Assembly (NCBI RefSeq): GCF_002307355.1
Contig: NZ_CP017481.1
Span: 1,736,001 to 1,800,000, forward strand
Origin: Pectobacterium polaris
Lineage (GTDB): Bacteria; Pseudomonadota; Gammaproteobacteria; Enterobacterales; Enterobacteriaceae
Direction: 5' to 3'
DNA: 64,000 bases
Below the pieces are notes generated by a model. It saw only the letters and a program-made list of their open reading frames with translations. It searched no databases and was not told the origin of the DNA. Each line of letters begins with the position of its first letter. The first letter of the stretch is position 1. This document shows positions 17,750 through 27,454 of the stretch, piece by piece. The translations under genes and the position numbers were made by a program.

Positions 17750-18679
17750 CTAAAAGCGCTGTTCCAGAACCTTCTCAAGCTTGCCTACCGCCGCACTAAA
17801 TTTGGCCGGATTTTTAGCATGTAAGGCCGATAAATTATGCTGTTTCCAACGAATAGCGGGAAGATGTTGAATGTCAGGATAGCGATATAGCGACCAGTCA
17901 GGGGTGTTGTGCTTATAGCTCAGTAAAAACTGTTTATCCTGAGCGGTAAAATGGGATTTCAATGCTTGCGGCAGTAAAGTCGTTACTGACAAAAGTGATT
18001 CCAGAGACGTTTCATGCTGCGTCATACCCGAAAATTCCTGTTGGTACAGTGTAGCGATCCGTGCAATGTCCCAGTTTGGTGCCAGTAGTTCAGCGATGGG
18101 GCGGGGATGACCAGCCAGATAACAAAGAAAGCCATCAAAGATCTCGCGTGTGAGACCCGGTTTCTCCAGCATATTTAGCACGTCAAACAGATCGCGTGGA
18201 TGCTGGCGATCGAGCGCGGCGCAGATTTTACCGCCGTAAAGATCTGCCAGTGAAACGACGTTCATGGTGGTAAAGCCGAATTCCATTTCCACCTGCTCGC
18301 ATACCGGCATTTCTGCTGGAGGTAACAGCAATCCACGCCAAACCGGGCTGACTTCAATCTTTATCTGCGCATCAACGGTGTTAACGATGATGCGTTTTTC
18401 ATCGGCTTTATTCTCCTGCCGGATCGCTGTGATCCCCGGCCTGCCGTTCAGCGATTCCGTAATACGCATCAAGGCGTTATTGATGGCCGCCAGATCGGTA
18501 TCACGATCTATGAAGGTTTGATAAACCAGATCGATATCTACCGATAGACGAGGAAAATCCTGCACAAATAAATTAATTGCTGTGCCGCCTTTCAGTGCGA
18601 AACAGGGTTCTTTCGCCACATACGGCAAGGCGGTCATTAACAGCTTGACCTGTCGGGCATAAATATCACGCTGATCCAT
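17750..18679 (-). CDS. abiEii: AbiEii-family nucleotidyltransferase toxin
   Basis: The toxin of a type IV (AbiE) toxin-antitoxin pair, 309 residues. AbiEii proteins are DNA-polymerase-beta-like nucleotidyltransferases that halt growth, in some cases by modifying tRNA, and give phage-abortive infection. The nucleotidyltransferase motif is visible: F-A-L-K-G-G-T-A-I-N-L-F near 29-40 and S-V-D-I-D-L (D-x-D) shortly after, with the later G-G-K-I-C-A-A-L-D-R-Q-H-P-R-D-L-F-D segment typical of the family. The ATG at 18679 with AAGGAGTCG upstream is preferred over a longer frame that runs through the antitoxin gene. It overlaps abiEi by 14 bp. Confidence 0.85.
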   Translation of the reverse strand: MDQRDIYARQVKLLMTALPYVAKEPCFALKGGTAINLFVQDFPRLSVDIDLVYQTFIDRDTDLAAINNALMRITESLNGRPGITAIRQENKADEKRIIVNTVDAQIKIEVSPVWRGLLLPPAEMPVCEQVEMEFGFTTMNVVSLADLYGGKICAALDRQHPRDLFDVLNMLEKPGLTREIFDGFLCYLAGHPRPIAELLAPNWDIARIATLYQQEFSGMTQHETSLESLLSVTTLLPQALKSHFTAQDKQFLLSYKHNTPDWSLYRYPDIQHLPAIRWKQHNLSALHAKNPAKFSAAVGKLEKVLEQRF

Positions 18680-19469
18680 CTTCGACTCCTTCCGATTTAA
18701 ACTCCCTGGGAACAGTGATCTGGTAATCCGGTTCCAGCCAGCCGCCTGGGACAATTTGCCGCTTTCCAGCGCCTGTTTCTATACCACTTTTATCTAGATA
18801 CTGAAAATAAGGATGCCCATTACGCTGGGCAAGGTAGAGCATCACCCGGTTGGTTTTTACTGAATGACTGGCGCAGAGCAGTGCCTGTAATTTACGCGGG
18901 CTGAGAAGGTGTAGACCCTGAAACAATGCATCGGCATGCTCAAATGATATTTGTGTGGGAACACCGCTGGCGATTTCATATGCGGCAAGTTCTGGAACAC
19001 TGCCAGTCAGTCGCCGATCGCCGATTCTCAGTTCTGTCATGAATGGCATCACATCAACCGACAGGCCTGATGTATAGAGCACGACAAAGGTGGCGGATGG
19101 CTCAAAGGCGGCGAACCATCCCGGCAGCTTTATGTAAGCCGGGAGCGTGAGCCAAATTTGAGGCTTGCTCAGTTCGGTATAATGGGAATAGCCCTGTAGC
19201 GCAAGGCTGGTCAGCCCTGCCACCCGCACAGGCTTTTCCCATTGGGTTTGCAGGCAGTAAACTGCATCCACCCAGTCCGGTTCACGACCCGCTCGGCAGT
19301 AAACGCCGTGAGCGATCCGCCTGAGCCAACCGTTTTGGACATAGACGTAAGAAAGCTTACGATCTATGCCGTTGCGGGTAAGCCATGATTGGAGCAATAC
19401 CTGACCGGGCAGGGTGTTTTGCATCAGCCAGTTTAGATAATTTGTCAAATGTCGCCTCTGAATAGACAA
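18666..19469 (-). CDS. abiEi: AbiEi-family antitoxin / autorepressor
   Basis: The antitoxin of the AbiE pair (267 residues). Family members have an N-terminal winged-helix DNA-binding region and a C-terminal antitoxin domain, and repress their own promoter. Here the N-terminus shows the expected arrangement (V-L-L-Q-S-W-L-T-R-N-G-I, then Y-V-Q-N-G-W-L-R-R-I-A-H-G-V-Y near 42-57), followed by the A-G-L-T-S-L-A-L-Q-G-Y block. A perfect palindrome lies 70 bp upstream (19540-19564). Gene order antitoxin-toxin with overlap is standard. Confidence 0.83.
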   Translation of the reverse strand: MSIQRRHLTNYLNWLMQNTLPGQVLLQSWLTRNGIDRKLSYVYVQNGWLRRIAHGVYCRAGREPDWVDAVYCLQTQWEKPVRVAGLTSLALQGYSHYTELSKPQIWLTLPAYIKLPGWFAAFEPSATFVVLYTSGLSVDVMPFMTELRIGDRRLTGSVPELAAYEIASGVPTQISFEHADALFQGLHLLSPRKLQALLCASHSVKTNRVMLYLAQRNGHPYFQYLDKSGIETGAGKRQIVPGGWLEPDYQITVPREFKSEGVEDGSA

Positions 19470-19539
19470 TTTTGAAAATTATTAAACCATCTTAGGTTCA
19501 TCCGTTCTGCATAACAAGGTTGAGTTTAATTATTTAACA

Positions 19540-19564
19540 ATATGTCGATTTTAAATCGACATAT
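19540..19564. promoter_or_regulatory. Perfect 12-bp palindrome upstream of abiEi, candidate operator
   Basis: ATATGTCGATTT, one central T, then the exact complement. AbiEi proteins bind inverted repeats in their own promoter, so this is the obvious candidate site. A second copy is not visible nearby. Confidence 0.5.
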
Positions 19565-19594
19565 CTTGAAAAATATAAACCTCGGGGTAATTAA

Positions 19595-19723
19595 TTTTTA
19601 ACAAGACATTGGCCGAAAGGTGAGAGATTAATTGCTGGTGCATTGGGAAAACAGCCGGAAGAGATCTGGCCGTCACGCTATCAAGGTATGAACCCGAATC
19701 ATGGGGAAGGGGAGACGGGATAG
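19595..19723 (+). pseudogene. Remnant of a Ner/Nlp (SfsB-like) DNA-binding regulator
   Basis: The open stretch encodes about 42 residues containing W-P-K-G-E-R-L-I-A-G-A-L-G and P-E-E-I-W-P-S-R-Y, which is the C-terminal half of the Ner/Nlp winged-helix family. In-frame codons upstream run into a TAA at 19592-19594 and no start codon is available, so the N-terminal half is gone. It is probably a scar of a Mu-like or other mobile element that used this tRNA site. Confidence 0.6.
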
Positions 19724-19777
19724 CACGCTCGTAGAGAACCGAACCCAGTTCAGAACCCAATCCCCAAAAGCAAAAAA

Positions 19778-19800
19778 CCAGCCGTTAGGCTGGTTTCTTT
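19778..19800 (-). terminator. Hairpin terminator in the duplicated tRNA-Phe trailer
   Basis: AACCAGCC and GGCTGGTT form a stem followed by a T-rich run on the minus strand. The same kind of trailer would follow a tRNA-Phe gene, and here it follows only a 17-nt fragment of the tRNA 3' end (19808-19824). Confidence 0.5.
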
Positions 19801-19801
19801 A

Positions 19802-19824
19802 AATTAGTGGTGCCCGGACTCGGA
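19802..19824. repeat. Copy of the tRNA-Phe 3' end (att-like direct repeat, left copy)
   Basis: 23 bp identical to 19965-19987, which includes the last 17 nt of tRNA-Phe and its trailer. Integrases that target tRNA genes recreate exactly this kind of duplication. A third, partial relative (AGGCTGGTTT...AATTAGTGG, 22 of 24 matches to the trailer next to this copy) lies at 17517-17540, on the other side of abiE. Confidence 0.65.
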
Positions 19825-19964
19825 CAAACGCCGGAGGCGTTGAACAGCGCGCTTGTCGCGCTGGCCCTGAAAGGGTGAGCCGCTTGCGGCGAATAATCGA
19901 ATGGAGTTCGATGGAGAGTCCACACGCCAGAAACGAAAAACCCCCGCCAAAGGCGAGGGTTAAG

Positions 19965-19987
19965 AATTAGTGGTGCCCGGACTCGGA
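19965..19987. repeat. att-like direct repeat at the 3' end of tRNA-Phe (right copy)
   Basis: Identical to 19802-19824 over 23 bp. It overlaps the 3' end of the intact tRNA gene, the usual crossover site of tyrosine-recombinase islands. The 140 bp between the two copies has no gene; it has several short GC-rich inverted repeats and a CCCGCC/GGCGAGG hairpin that should terminate the tRNA transcript. Confidence 0.65.
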
Positions 19988-20046
19988 ATCGAACCAAGGA
20001 CACGAGGATTTTCAATCCTCTGCTCTACCGACTGAGCTATCCGGGC
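19971..20046 (-). tRNA. tRNA-Phe (anticodon GAA)
   Basis: 76 nt on the minus strand. Acceptor arms GCCCGGA and TCCGGGC pair fully, the anticodon loop reads TTGAAAA with GAA in place, the T loop is GGTTCGATTCC and CCA is encoded. This matches the enterobacterial phenylalanine tRNA. Confidence 0.97.
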
Positions 20047-20218
20047 AACGGGGCGCATTAAACCTTAATCCCGTATTATCGTCAACCCTATTTAGGGAAA
20101 AGCTGTTCAACTGCTTAACTTTACGGCAATCTGATCGGGTAGGCGTCGATTTTGCACAAATCTTCCAGAATTGATGCCTATGAACGGGTAATGCTGATAG
20201 CGAAAAGAGGGGAGCGAG

Positions 20219-21064
20219 ATGGCGAACGACTGGCTTGAGCTACGTCAGCATGCAGATACGGGGATTGAAACGATCAAGGCGCATTTTGAAGGGCACGCCT
20301 ACGATCCACACTGGCACGACAGCTACCTCGTGGGCGTGACGCTTTCCGGTACGCAGCAGTTTCATTGCCGCCGTGAACGGCATCATAGTCGTCCTGGTGA
20401 TGCCTTTTTGCTGGAGCCGGGTGAAATCCACGACGGTGACGCGCCGGTCGATGGCGGGTTTACCTATCTGACGTTTTACCTCGATGAGCAGTGGCTAACT
20501 AGTGCGCTGCACGGCTTATATGCTTCCACGCCAGGAAGTTACTCGCTTCATTTTGCGCAAACACTCACGCGTGATCCACTGCTGGTTCGTTCGATTGGCG
20601 ACACGTTCGCCACGCTTCACAACGATGAAATGAAAATTGTGCAGCAGAGCGCCATGGATAACCTGCTCTCGCAGATTACCGCACATTGTCACTGGCGAAA
20701 AAGGTTACCCTCGCAGCTGCAAAGCACGGCGGTGGCCCATCGCGCCCGCGACTATCTTTATGCGCATCTGGGCGAAAATATCGGTCTGTCTGACCTCGCG
20801 CGGGAGACGGGCACCGATCGCTTCACGCTGACACGTTGCTTTAAACGTGAATTTCATCTTGCTCCGCACGCTTGGCTTATCCAGCTTCGTTTGGCGAAAG
20901 CACGGCAGCTACTGGCATGCGGCGATCAGCCTGCCGACGTGGCTGCGACCCTAGGTTTCGCCGATCAAAGCCATCTTGGCCGTTGGTTTCAGCGGGCGTA
21001 TCGGATCTCGCCTTCCCATTACCGTCGGTTGTGCACAAACCTTCCAGACGTTTCCAGAAAATAG
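20219..21064 (+). CDS. AraC-family transcriptional regulator
   Basis: 281 residues. The N-terminal cupin sensor domain has the H-x-H pattern of AraC-type binding pockets (P-H-W-H-D-S-Y near 31-37, P-G-E-I-H-D-G near 68-74). The C-terminal ~100 residues hold the two helix-turn-helix units (L-S-D-L-A-R-E-T-G-T-D-R-F-T-L-T-R-C-F-K-R-E and V-A-A-T-L-G-F-A-D-Q-S-H-L-G-R-W-F-Q-R). It is followed 36 bp later by a LysE-type exporter on the same strand, so it likely controls amino acid or metabolite export. The ligand is unknown. Confidence 0.9.
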   Translation: MANDWLELRQHADTGIETIKAHFEGHAYDPHWHDSYLVGVTLSGTQQFHCRRERHHSRPGDAFLLEPGEIHDGDAPVDGGFTYLTFYLDEQWLTSALHGLYASTPGSYSLHFAQTLTRDPLLVRSIGDTFATLHNDEMKIVQQSAMDNLLSQITAHCHWRKRLPSQLQSTAVAHRARDYLYAHLGENIGLSDLARETGTDRFTLTRCFKREFHLAPHAWLIQLRLAKARQLLACGDQPADVAATLGFADQSHLGRWFQRAYRISPSHYRRLCTNLPDVSRK

Positions 21065-21099
21065 CGGCACAGTCAGGGCTCTTAAAAAAGGAGTGACCT

Positions 21100-21690
21100 G
21101 TGAGTTTGATGCCGTTTCTACTGTTTGCATTTGTCGCCTCGATAACGCCGGGGCCAACGAATATCCTGATTTTAACCAACAGCCAGCGTCATGGCGTGAG
21201 AAACACGCTACCCGCAGTGGTCGGTGCCTGTGTGGCGGCAAGCGCTATCGTCCTTATTTCCGGTGCCGGTGCGGGAGAGATGCTGCGTCAGTATCCGGTG
21301 GTTCGTCAGGTGATGAGCTGGGCGGGCGTGCTGTGGCTAAGCTGGATGAGCTGGCAATTATTCAGGGCACCTGCGGCTACTCTCTCTGGCGAATCGCACA
21401 ACCGTTTTACGGCTCGCGCTGCGGCGTTGTTACAGGTGATTAACCCGAAAACGTGGATGATGGCATTGGCCGTCGTCAGCTTGTTCGCCCCTGCGGGGGA
21501 GCATGCGTTGCGGGAGGTATCGATAATGGCGCTGTGGTTTTTGATTATCTCGATGGCCTGTCTGGTGTGCTGGGCAGGGCTGGGGAAGGCCGTGAACAGG
21601 GTGTTTCGCACCACCGTTGCAATGGTGCGCTTTCAGCGCCTGATGGCGCTGTGTCTGTTCGTTTCCGCCTGGGCAGGCATGCTCGCTTAG
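21100..21690 (+). CDS. LysE/RhtB-family amino acid exporter
   Basis: A 196-residue inner-membrane protein of the LysE translocator family: the early S-I-T-P-G-P-T-N motif near residues 14-21 is the signature, and about six hydrophobic segments follow. The start is a GTG at 21100 with AAAAAAGGAGTGA upstream; an ATG three codons later is possible. It probably exports an amino acid or related compound under the AraC regulator before it. The end overlaps the convergent yjdC stop. Confidence 0.88.
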   Translation: MSLMPFLLFAFVASITPGPTNILILTNSQRHGVRNTLPAVVGACVAASAIVLISGAGAGEMLRQYPVVRQVMSWAGVLWLSWMSWQLFRAPAATLSGESHNRFTARAAALLQVINPKTWMMALAVVSLFAPAGEHALREVSIMALWFLIISMACLVCWAGLGKAVNRVFRTTVAMVRFQRLMALCLFVSAWAGMLA

Positions 21691-22262
21691 GTCAACGCGC
21701 CATTTTTGCGGCACAGCGCAAAGCGTAAGACATCTTCTGCCAGCCGCTGTGCAGTAGCGATGCTGGCGGCCTGATGCTTGACCAGCAGGTTGCTCAGGCA
21801 GCCTTCCAGAATCAATTCCATCTGCTGTGCCACCATCTCAGGATCGTCGGTTTCCAGCTCTTCCAGCAAATCGCGGGTGTACTGGTAAGACGCCAGCTTC
21901 TGCTGTTCCGCAATCTGGTGGATAGGGTGATTGATATCAGGGAAGAAGCTGCACGCCGCAATAAACAAGCAGCCCGGATAGCGCTGTTTGTTCACAGACT
22001 CATGCAGCACCTGATAGCGTGCCAGCAGCTTCTGCTCGATGCTTTTCTCGTCGTCCAAGAGAAGCTGACGCCGCCAGGTATCGACCTGCTGGCTATGGTG
22101 ACGCAGGCCGTCGTACAGCAGCGCCTCCCGATCCGGCCAGAATGGCGTCAGTTCCTCTACCGGAACCCCCAGTCTCTCCGCCAGCATATCCAGCGTTGTC
22201 ATGGCAAAGCCGTGCTGCTCCAGCAGAGTAAGCGCATGTTCAAGAACATCTTCCCGTTGCAT
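21687..22262 (-). CDS. yjdC: TetR-family regulator YjdC
   Basis: 191 residues. The N-terminal helix-turn-helix ([24 protein letters not shown]) is TetR-like and the rest is an all-helical ligand domain. Its place next to dsbD and cutA matches E. coli yjdC. I choose the ATG at 22262 because GGAGGAGA lies 5 nt upstream; the longer frame has no such site. Target genes are not known; dsbD is the nearest candidate. Confidence 0.82.
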   Translation of the reverse strand: MQREDVLEHALTLLEQHGFAMTTLDMLAERLGVPVEELTPFWPDREALLYDGLRHHSQQVDTWRRQLLLDDEKSIEQKLLARYQVLHESVNKQRYPGCLFIAACSFFPDINHPIHQIAEQQKLASYQYTRDLLEELETDDPEMVAQQMELILEGCLSNLLVKHQAASIATAQRLAEDVLRFALCRKNGALT

Positions 22263-22296
22263 TAGGTCTCCTCCAGAAGCACATATCTCGTGTTGT

Positions 22297-24027
22297 TTAT
22301 GGGCTGAACTTCTGTAAATGCGCCTTAAATTGTTCAGCATTCATAAAGCCGGTGACGCGTGAGCCGGGGATCTCTTTCCCCTGAGCGTCAAAAAATACGA
22401 TGGTCGGCAGCCCTAAAACCTGCAGCTTTTTCAGCAGCGCGTTTTGTTCTTCGCGGTTAGCGGTGACGTCCGCCTGTAGCAGCGTGATGCGCGACAGATG
22501 GTTTTGCACCGCTGGGTCGCTGAACGTGTATTTCTCGAACTCTTTGCAGGCAACGCACCAGTCAGCGTAAAGATCGAGCATAACAGGCTGAGCGCTCTTT
22601 GCCAGCGAACTGTTGAGATCGGCAATATTGGCGACAGGGGCGAAGTTCAGTGCTGAGGTATGAGCCTGTGCCACGCCAGCCGGAGGAAATACCCAGTCTT
22701 GCAGCGGTTTGGCGCTGATCACCACGCCTGCCAACAGCAGCAGTTGTACGCCACGCATCCAGCCTTTGCTGCTGCGCAGCGTCAGCATGAGCGCCCAGCC
22801 GAAGAAGGCGATGCCGAGCGCGCTCCACAGGCGCATTCCCCACGTTTCACCCAGAATGCGTTCCAGCAGGAAGACGGGCAGTGCCAGAATGATGAAGCCA
22901 AATGCTTCCTTAACGTACTGCATCCACGGGCCGCTGCGCGGCAGCAGTTTGTTGCCGAACAGCGTGAGCAGAATGAGCGGTAAGCCCATGCCGAGCGCGT
23001 AGAGATAAAGCGTGCCGCCGCCTGCCAGCATGTTGCCGCTCTGGGCGATGTAAAGCAGGATGGCGCTGAGCGGGGCGGTGGTGCAGGGGGAACAAATTAG
23101 TCCAGCCAGCGCGCCCATGCAGAATACACCAGTGACGGAGCCGCCCTGCTGACGGTTGCTCCACTCTGTCAGTCGGGTTTGTACCGATGACGGGAGCTGG
23201 AGCGTATACAGGCCAAACATGGATAACGCCAGAACGGCAAACATCACCGACAGGCCAATCAGAATATAAGGATGCTGGAGCGCGGCCTGAAAGCGTAATC
23301 CGGCGGCGGCGACAACCAGCCCGAGCAGCGTGTAGGTCAGCGCCATGCCCTGAACGTAGGTCATCGACAGCAGCAGCGTGCGGCGCGGCGTCAGCTGTTC
23401 TTTTCTGCCCAGCACCAGGCTGGCAATCAGCGGGTACATCGGCAGGACGCAAGGTGTGAAGGCGACGCCGATACCAATCAACAGGGCCCACCACGGCGAG
23501 AACGGCATCGGCGTGGTCTGCGGCGGTGCCGTCTGGGCTGATGCAGTATTCGAGGTATCCGTGCCTGTGTTAGCAATCACCTGACTGAGAGGAACAACTC
23601 GCGTTTCCGGCGGATAGCAGAAACCCGCATCGGCGCAGCCTTGATAGGTGACTTTAACCGTCGCGCCGTTGTCGGCCTGTTGAATCGGAACCGCTAGCGC
23701 CAGCCGATCCCGCAAGATAAAGACCTGACCGAAGAACTCGTCGTTATGGCTTTCGCCCTGTGGCAGATCCACCTTGCCAAGCGTGGCACCGTTTCCTTCG
23801 ATCTTGATTTGTGCGCGGTACAGGTAGTAATCAGGATGGATATCCCAGCGCAGGTTGAGCTGGTTATCCTGCTGCTGAAACTCAAAGGCGAAAGCGCCGT
23901 CGACCGGCAGAAAGCGTGACGTCGTGCTGTTGCCAAACAGTTTCTGACCGAAAGAAGAAGCGGCCACACTGGGTGTGCCGAAAGCCGTCCATAACAGGAA
24001 AATCAGCGTAAAGATGCGTTGAGCCAT
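22297..24027 (-). CDS. dsbD: Thiol:disulfide interchange protein DsbD
   Basis: Transfers electrons from cytoplasmic thioredoxin across the inner membrane to DsbC, DsbG and CcmG. The 576 residues contain a signal peptide (about 1-23), a periplasmic immunoglobulin-like domain with the redox pair C-A-D-A-G-F-C, eight membrane segments with the conserved [11 protein letters not shown] and I-C-S-P-C-T-T-A-P Cys regions, and a C-terminal thioredoxin domain with W-C-V-A-C. All three Cys pairs are present. The start overlaps the end of cutA, as in E. coli. Confidence 0.96.
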   Translation of the reverse strand: MAQRIFTLIFLLWTAFGTPSVAASSFGQKLFGNSTTSRFLPVDGAFAFEFQQQDNQLNLRWDIHPDYYLYRAQIKIEGNGATLGKVDLPQGESHNDEFFGQVFILRDRLALAVPIQQADNGATVKVTYQGCADAGFCYPPETRVVPLSQVIANTGTDTSNTASAQTAPPQTTPMPFSPWWALLIGIGVAFTPCVLPMYPLIASLVLGRKEQLTPRRTLLLSMTYVQGMALTYTLLGLVVAAAGLRFQAALQHPYILIGLSVMFAVLALSMFGLYTLQLPSSVQTRLTEWSNRQQGGSVTGVFCMGALAGLICSPCTTAPLSAILLYIAQSGNMLAGGGTLYLYALGMGLPLILLTLFGNKLLPRSGPWMQYVKEAFGFIILALPVFLLERILGETWGMRLWSALGIAFFGWALMLTLRSSKGWMRGVQLLLLAGVVISAKPLQDWVFPPAGVAQAHTSALNFAPVANIADLNSSLAKSAQPVMLDLYADWCVACKEFEKYTFSDPAVQNHLSRITLLQADVTANREEQNALLKKLQVLGLPTIVFFDAQGKEIPGSRVTGFMNAEQFKAHLQKFSP

Positions 24028-24335
24028 GTCAGATAATCGCTATCGCCCCCGGATACCGGCAGGACTAACAGCTCCGGCGTATCGTAAGGGTGTTGTTGTT
24101 TCAGGTGAGTCAGCAGCGCTTGCTGATGTGAGGTATCGCTTTTTATCAGCATTTGTACTTCTGATTGCTGTTCGAGCTTGCCTTCCCAGTAATAGAGCGA
24201 ACGTGCGCCGGGTAGCAGGGTGACGCAGGCAGCAAGCCGCGTTTCCAGTAGCGAGTTAGCAAGCCGTTGCGCACAGGCGTCGTCAGGTGCGGTACATAAT
24301 ATGACGACAGCATCGCAGAGCGGGCGGTCAGACAT
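24003..24335 (-). CDS. cutA: Divalent-cation tolerance protein CutA
   Basis: A 110-residue trimeric PII-like protein linked to copper and other metal tolerance. Family features: V-I-L-C-T-A-P-D near the start, [18 protein letters not shown], the K-S-D segment and H-P-Y-D-T-P-E-L-L. The ATG at 24335 has GGAGGA upstream; a longer frame to 24383 lacks support. The 3' end overlaps the dsbD start by 25 bp. Confidence 0.93.
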   Translation of the reverse strand: MSDRPLCDAVVILCTAPDDACAQRLANSLLETRLAACVTLLPGARSLYYWEGKLEQQSEVQMLIKSDTSHQQALLTHLKQQHPYDTPELLVLPVSGGDSDYLTWLNASLR

Positions 24336-24466
24336 CACATCCTCCGTGTCAGATGAACAAATCCCAGACAACCAGAGCCACACTATACCTTGCTTTATTG
24401 TTTGAAGGGAATGAGGCGGATCGACGAGTTACGCCGATCCGCGAGGGACTGTCTGACAGGCAATGT

Positions 24467-25768
24467 TTAGATCAGGATGCTGCCGAGGATAAAGCCAAAT
24501 ATCACCGACAGCGTAATCGCCATCACGCCCGGAATCAGGAAGGAGTGGTTAAACACAAACTTGCCGATGCGCGTTGAGCCGGTGTCATCCATCTCCACGG
24601 CGGCCAACAGAGTCGGATAAGTCGGCAGAACGAACAGAGCGGAAACGGCAGCGAAAGATGCCACGGCCGTGACCGGAGACACGCCCAACAGCAGCGCAGC
24701 AGGCATCAGCGCTTTTGCCGTTGCCGCCTGCGAGTAAAGCAGCGTGGCAGCGAAGAACAGCACGACGGCCAGCATCCACGGGTAGCTTTGCAGCAGCGCG
24801 CCAGCGGTATCCTGAATATCGGAAATGTGTGCTTTAACAAAGGTATCGCCCAGCCAGGCCACGCCCATCACGCAGATACAGGCGCTCATGCCGGACTTAA
24901 ACGTGCTGGCAGAGAGGATGCGCGAGGTGTCGATTTTGCAGGTGATGCAAATCAGCGTGGCGATCGTCAGCATAAAGACCACAATCGCTTCGTTGCGTGG
25001 CAGAACCGGATTCTGAATCAGCCCCACCGTGCCGCTGATCGCCGTGGCATACAGCACGACAGCGACGATGCCGATCAGAAACAACATCACGGAAAGTTTG
25101 GCACCCGGTTTGATCTCATGCTGGCTATTACCGCGCAGCGTGGTTTCGCCTTTCTTCAGACGTTCCTGATAAATCGGGTCGTCTTTCAGCTCCTTACCCA
25201 GGAAGTTGGTCACAATTGCCGTCAACATGATCGCGGCAAGTGTGGTAGGAATACAGATGCCTAACAGCAGCAGATAGCTGACCCCGTGCGGCTCAAGAAT
25301 ACCGGCAACAAATACCACCGCCGCCGAGATTGGCGAAGCAGTAATGGCGATTTGTGAGGCAACGACGGCGATAGATAGCGGGCGAGAAGGGCGAATACCC
25401 TGCTCTTTGGCGACTTCGGCGATAACCGGCAGGGTGGAAAACGCGGTGTGTCCGGTTCCAGCCAGAATCGTCATGAAATAGGTGACCAGTGGCGCGAGAA
25501 AGGTGACGTATTTCGGATGCTTACGCAGCAGTTTCTCCGCCAGACTGACCAGATAATCCATTCCGCCCGCCACCTGCATCGCGGCGATGGCGGCGATAAC
25601 GGCCATGATAATTTCAATGACATCAAAGGGGATTACGCCGGGCTTTATCTGAAACCCCAGCGTAAGAACAAGCACCCCCAGGCCACCGGCGAAACCAATG
25701 CCGATGCCTCCTAGCCGCGCCCCCAAATAGATGGCGAGCAGAACGATCAGTAACTCAAGACCAAGCAT
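24467..25768 (-). CDS. dcuA: Anaerobic C4-dicarboxylate antiporter DcuA
   Basis: A 433-residue inner-membrane carrier exchanging aspartate or fumarate for succinate. It starts M-L-G-L-E-L-L-I-V-L-L-A-I-Y-L-G-A-R-L-G-G-I, typical of DcuA/DcuB, and has about ten to twelve hydrophobic segments. Its position downstream of aspA matches E. coli, where the pair imports aspartate and converts it to fumarate; the presence of cutA and fxsA on either side points to DcuA rather than DcuB. Confidence 0.94.
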   Translation of the reverse strand: MLGLELLIVLLAIYLGARLGGIGIGFAGGLGVLVLTLGFQIKPGVIPFDVIEIIMAVIAAIAAMQVAGGMDYLVSLAEKLLRKHPKYVTFLAPLVTYFMTILAGTGHTAFSTLPVIAEVAKEQGIRPSRPLSIAVVASQIAITASPISAAVVFVAGILEPHGVSYLLLLGICIPTTLAAIMLTAIVTNFLGKELKDDPIYQERLKKGETTLRGNSQHEIKPGAKLSVMLFLIGIVAVVLYATAISGTVGLIQNPVLPRNEAIVVFMLTIATLICITCKIDTSRILSASTFKSGMSACICVMGVAWLGDTFVKAHISDIQDTAGALLQSYPWMLAVVLFFAATLLYSQAATAKALMPAALLLGVSPVTAVASFAAVSALFVLPTYPTLLAAVEMDDTGSTRIGKFVFNHSFLIPGVMAITLSVIFGFILGSILI

Positions 25769-25803
25769 GACTATGCTCCTTAATTAATAAAAAATTCAAT
25801 CTA

Positions 25804-25922
25804 CTCGTCATACTTCAAGCTGCTTGTGCGTTGGCTGCCCTTACTCACCCCAGTCACTTACTTGTGTAAGCTCCTGGGGATTCGTGCGGTTGCCGCCTTC
25901 ACGCAACTCGAATTATTTAGAG
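25804..25922. repeat. Interspersed enterobacterial-type intergenic repeat
   Basis: Lies between dcuA and aspA. The element reads from GTCATACTTCAAGCTGC to CAACTCGAATTATTTAG, with a central hairpin CCCCAG/CTGGGG and an inner CTTAC/GTAAG. I recall similar stretches in many intergenic regions of soft-rot enterobacteria and relatives; copy number cannot be checked here. Confidence 0.55.
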
Positions 25923-25961
25923 TACATAACTTATTCTTATGGCCGTAGACGGCAAAAAATA

Positions 25962-25994
25962 AAGGCACGCTGTTCTTCGTGAACGGACGTGCCT
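25962..25994 (-). terminator. Rho-independent terminator of aspA
   Basis: AGGCACG and CGTGCCT form a stem 20 bp past the aspA stop; on the minus strand it is followed by TTTATTTTTT. Confidence 0.7.
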
Positions 25995-26014
25995 GTGGGG
26001 ATTAGGTGTTGGTG

Positions 26015-27454
26015 TTAGGGAAGCTCGTTTTCGTCAGTGTAGCGTTTGGCTTTGTACGCCGGATGCATCAGGTTCTGGATAGAGAAAATGTCATCTAACT
26101 CAGCTTCCGTCAGTAGGCCGCGTTCCAGGACAACTTCACGCACGCTTTTCCCCGTTTCCGCGCAGATTCTGCCGACGATATCGCCGTTGTGGTGGCCGAT
26201 GAACGGGTTCAGGTACGTCACAATCCCGATGGAATTGAAGACATAAGCTTCGCAGACGGCCTTATTGGCGGTGATGCCGTTGACGCATTTCTCCAGCAGG
26301 TTGTAGCAGGCGTTGGTCAGAATGTGGGTCGATTCAAACATCGCCTGACCGATAACTGGCTCCATCACGTTTAACTGTAATTGCCCGGCCTCTGACGCCA
26401 TCGTGACGCAAGTGTCGTTACCGATGACCTTGAAGCACACCTGATTGACGACTTCCGGCACGACCGGATTCACCTTGGCGGGCATGATCGAGGAACCTGC
26501 TTGCAGTTCCGGCAGGTTGATTTCATTCAGGCCAGCGCGAGGGCCGGAAGAGAGCAGGCGCAGGTCATTACAGATCTTCGACAGCTTCACGGCCAGACGC
26601 TTCAGCGAACTGTGTACCATCACATAGGCACCGCAGTCTGACGTGGCTTCGATCAAATCTTCTGCTGGCACACACGGCAGGCCGCTGACTTCTGCCAGAC
26701 GCTGCACCGCCAGTTGCTGATAGCCGTCCGGCGTATTCAGGCGCGTACCGATTGCGGTCGCGCCCAGATTGACCTCAAGCAGCAGTTCCGACGTGCGCAG
26801 CAGGTTTTTGATTTCTTCCTGCAACAGCACGTTAAATGCATGAAATTCCTGACCGAGTGTCATCGGCACGGCGTCCTGCAACTGGGTGCGACCCATTTTC
26901 AGCACGTCTTCAAATTCTTTGGCTTTGCGTTCGAAGCCATCGCTCAACTTCGCTATCGCCTCCGTCAGTTTCAGGACGGCCGCGTAGACCGCAATACGAA
27001 ATCCGGTGGGGTAGGCGTCATTGGTGGACTGGCATTTGTTCAGGTGATCGTTGGGGTTCAGATACTGGTATTCGCCTTTCTGGTGGCCCATTAACTCCAG
27101 ACCTATATTGGCTAATACTTCGTTGGTATTCATATTGACCGACGTGCCAGCCCCCCCTTGATAGACATCAACTGGGAACTGATCCATGCATTTGCCGTTA
27201 TTCAGCACTTCATCGCAGGCGCGGATGATGACGTCAGCGATTTTTTTCGGGATAGTTTGCAGCTCTCTGTTCGCCAGCGCCGCGGCTTTCTTCACCATCA
27301 CCATGCCGCGCACGAACTCGGGTATGTCACTGATTTTATTGTTACTGATATAGAAGTTTTCGACAGCGCGCAGCGTGTGAACGCCATAATACGCGTCTGC
27401 GGGAACTTCTCGGGTGCCTAACAGGTCTTCTTCAATACGGATGTTTTCTGACAT
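26015..27454 (-). CDS. aspA: Aspartate ammonia-lyase (aspartase)
   Basis: Interconverts L-aspartate with fumarate and ammonia. The 479 residues show the fumarase/aspartase superfamily signature [11 protein letters not shown] near 320, and the early [11 protein letters not shown] and [13 protein letters not shown] segments that distinguish aspartase. dcuA follows, so it probably feeds anaerobic fumarate respiration. A strong CRP-like site lies about 250 bp upstream. Confidence 0.97.
   Translation of the reverse strand: MSENIRIEEDLLGTREVPADAYYGVHTLRAVENFYISNNKISDIPEFVRGMVMVKKAAALANRELQTIPKKIADVIIRACDEVLNNGKCMDQFPVDVYQGGAGTSVNMNTNEVLANIGLELMGHQKGEYQYLNPNDHLNKCQSTNDAYPTGFRIAVYAAVLKLTEAIAKLSDGFERKAKEFEDVLKMGRTQLQDAVPMTLGQEFHAFNVLLQEEIKNLLRTSELLLEVNLGATAIGTRLNTPDGYQQLAVQRLAEVSGLPCVPAEDLIEATSDCGAYVMVHSSLKRLAVKLSKICNDLRLLSSGPRAGLNEINLPELQAGSSIMPAKVNPVVPEVVNQVCFKVIGNDTCVTMASEAGQLQLNVMEPVIGQAMFESTHILTNACYNLLEKCVNGITANKAVCEAYVFNSIGIVTYLNPFIGHHNGDIVGRICAETGKSVREVVLERGLLTEAELDDIFSIQNLMHPAYKAKRYTDENELP

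Noticed and set aside
22019..23494. Several open frames overlapping yjdC and dsbD on both strands
   Set aside because: GC-rich shadow frames with Arg/Pro-rich translations and no recognisable motif.
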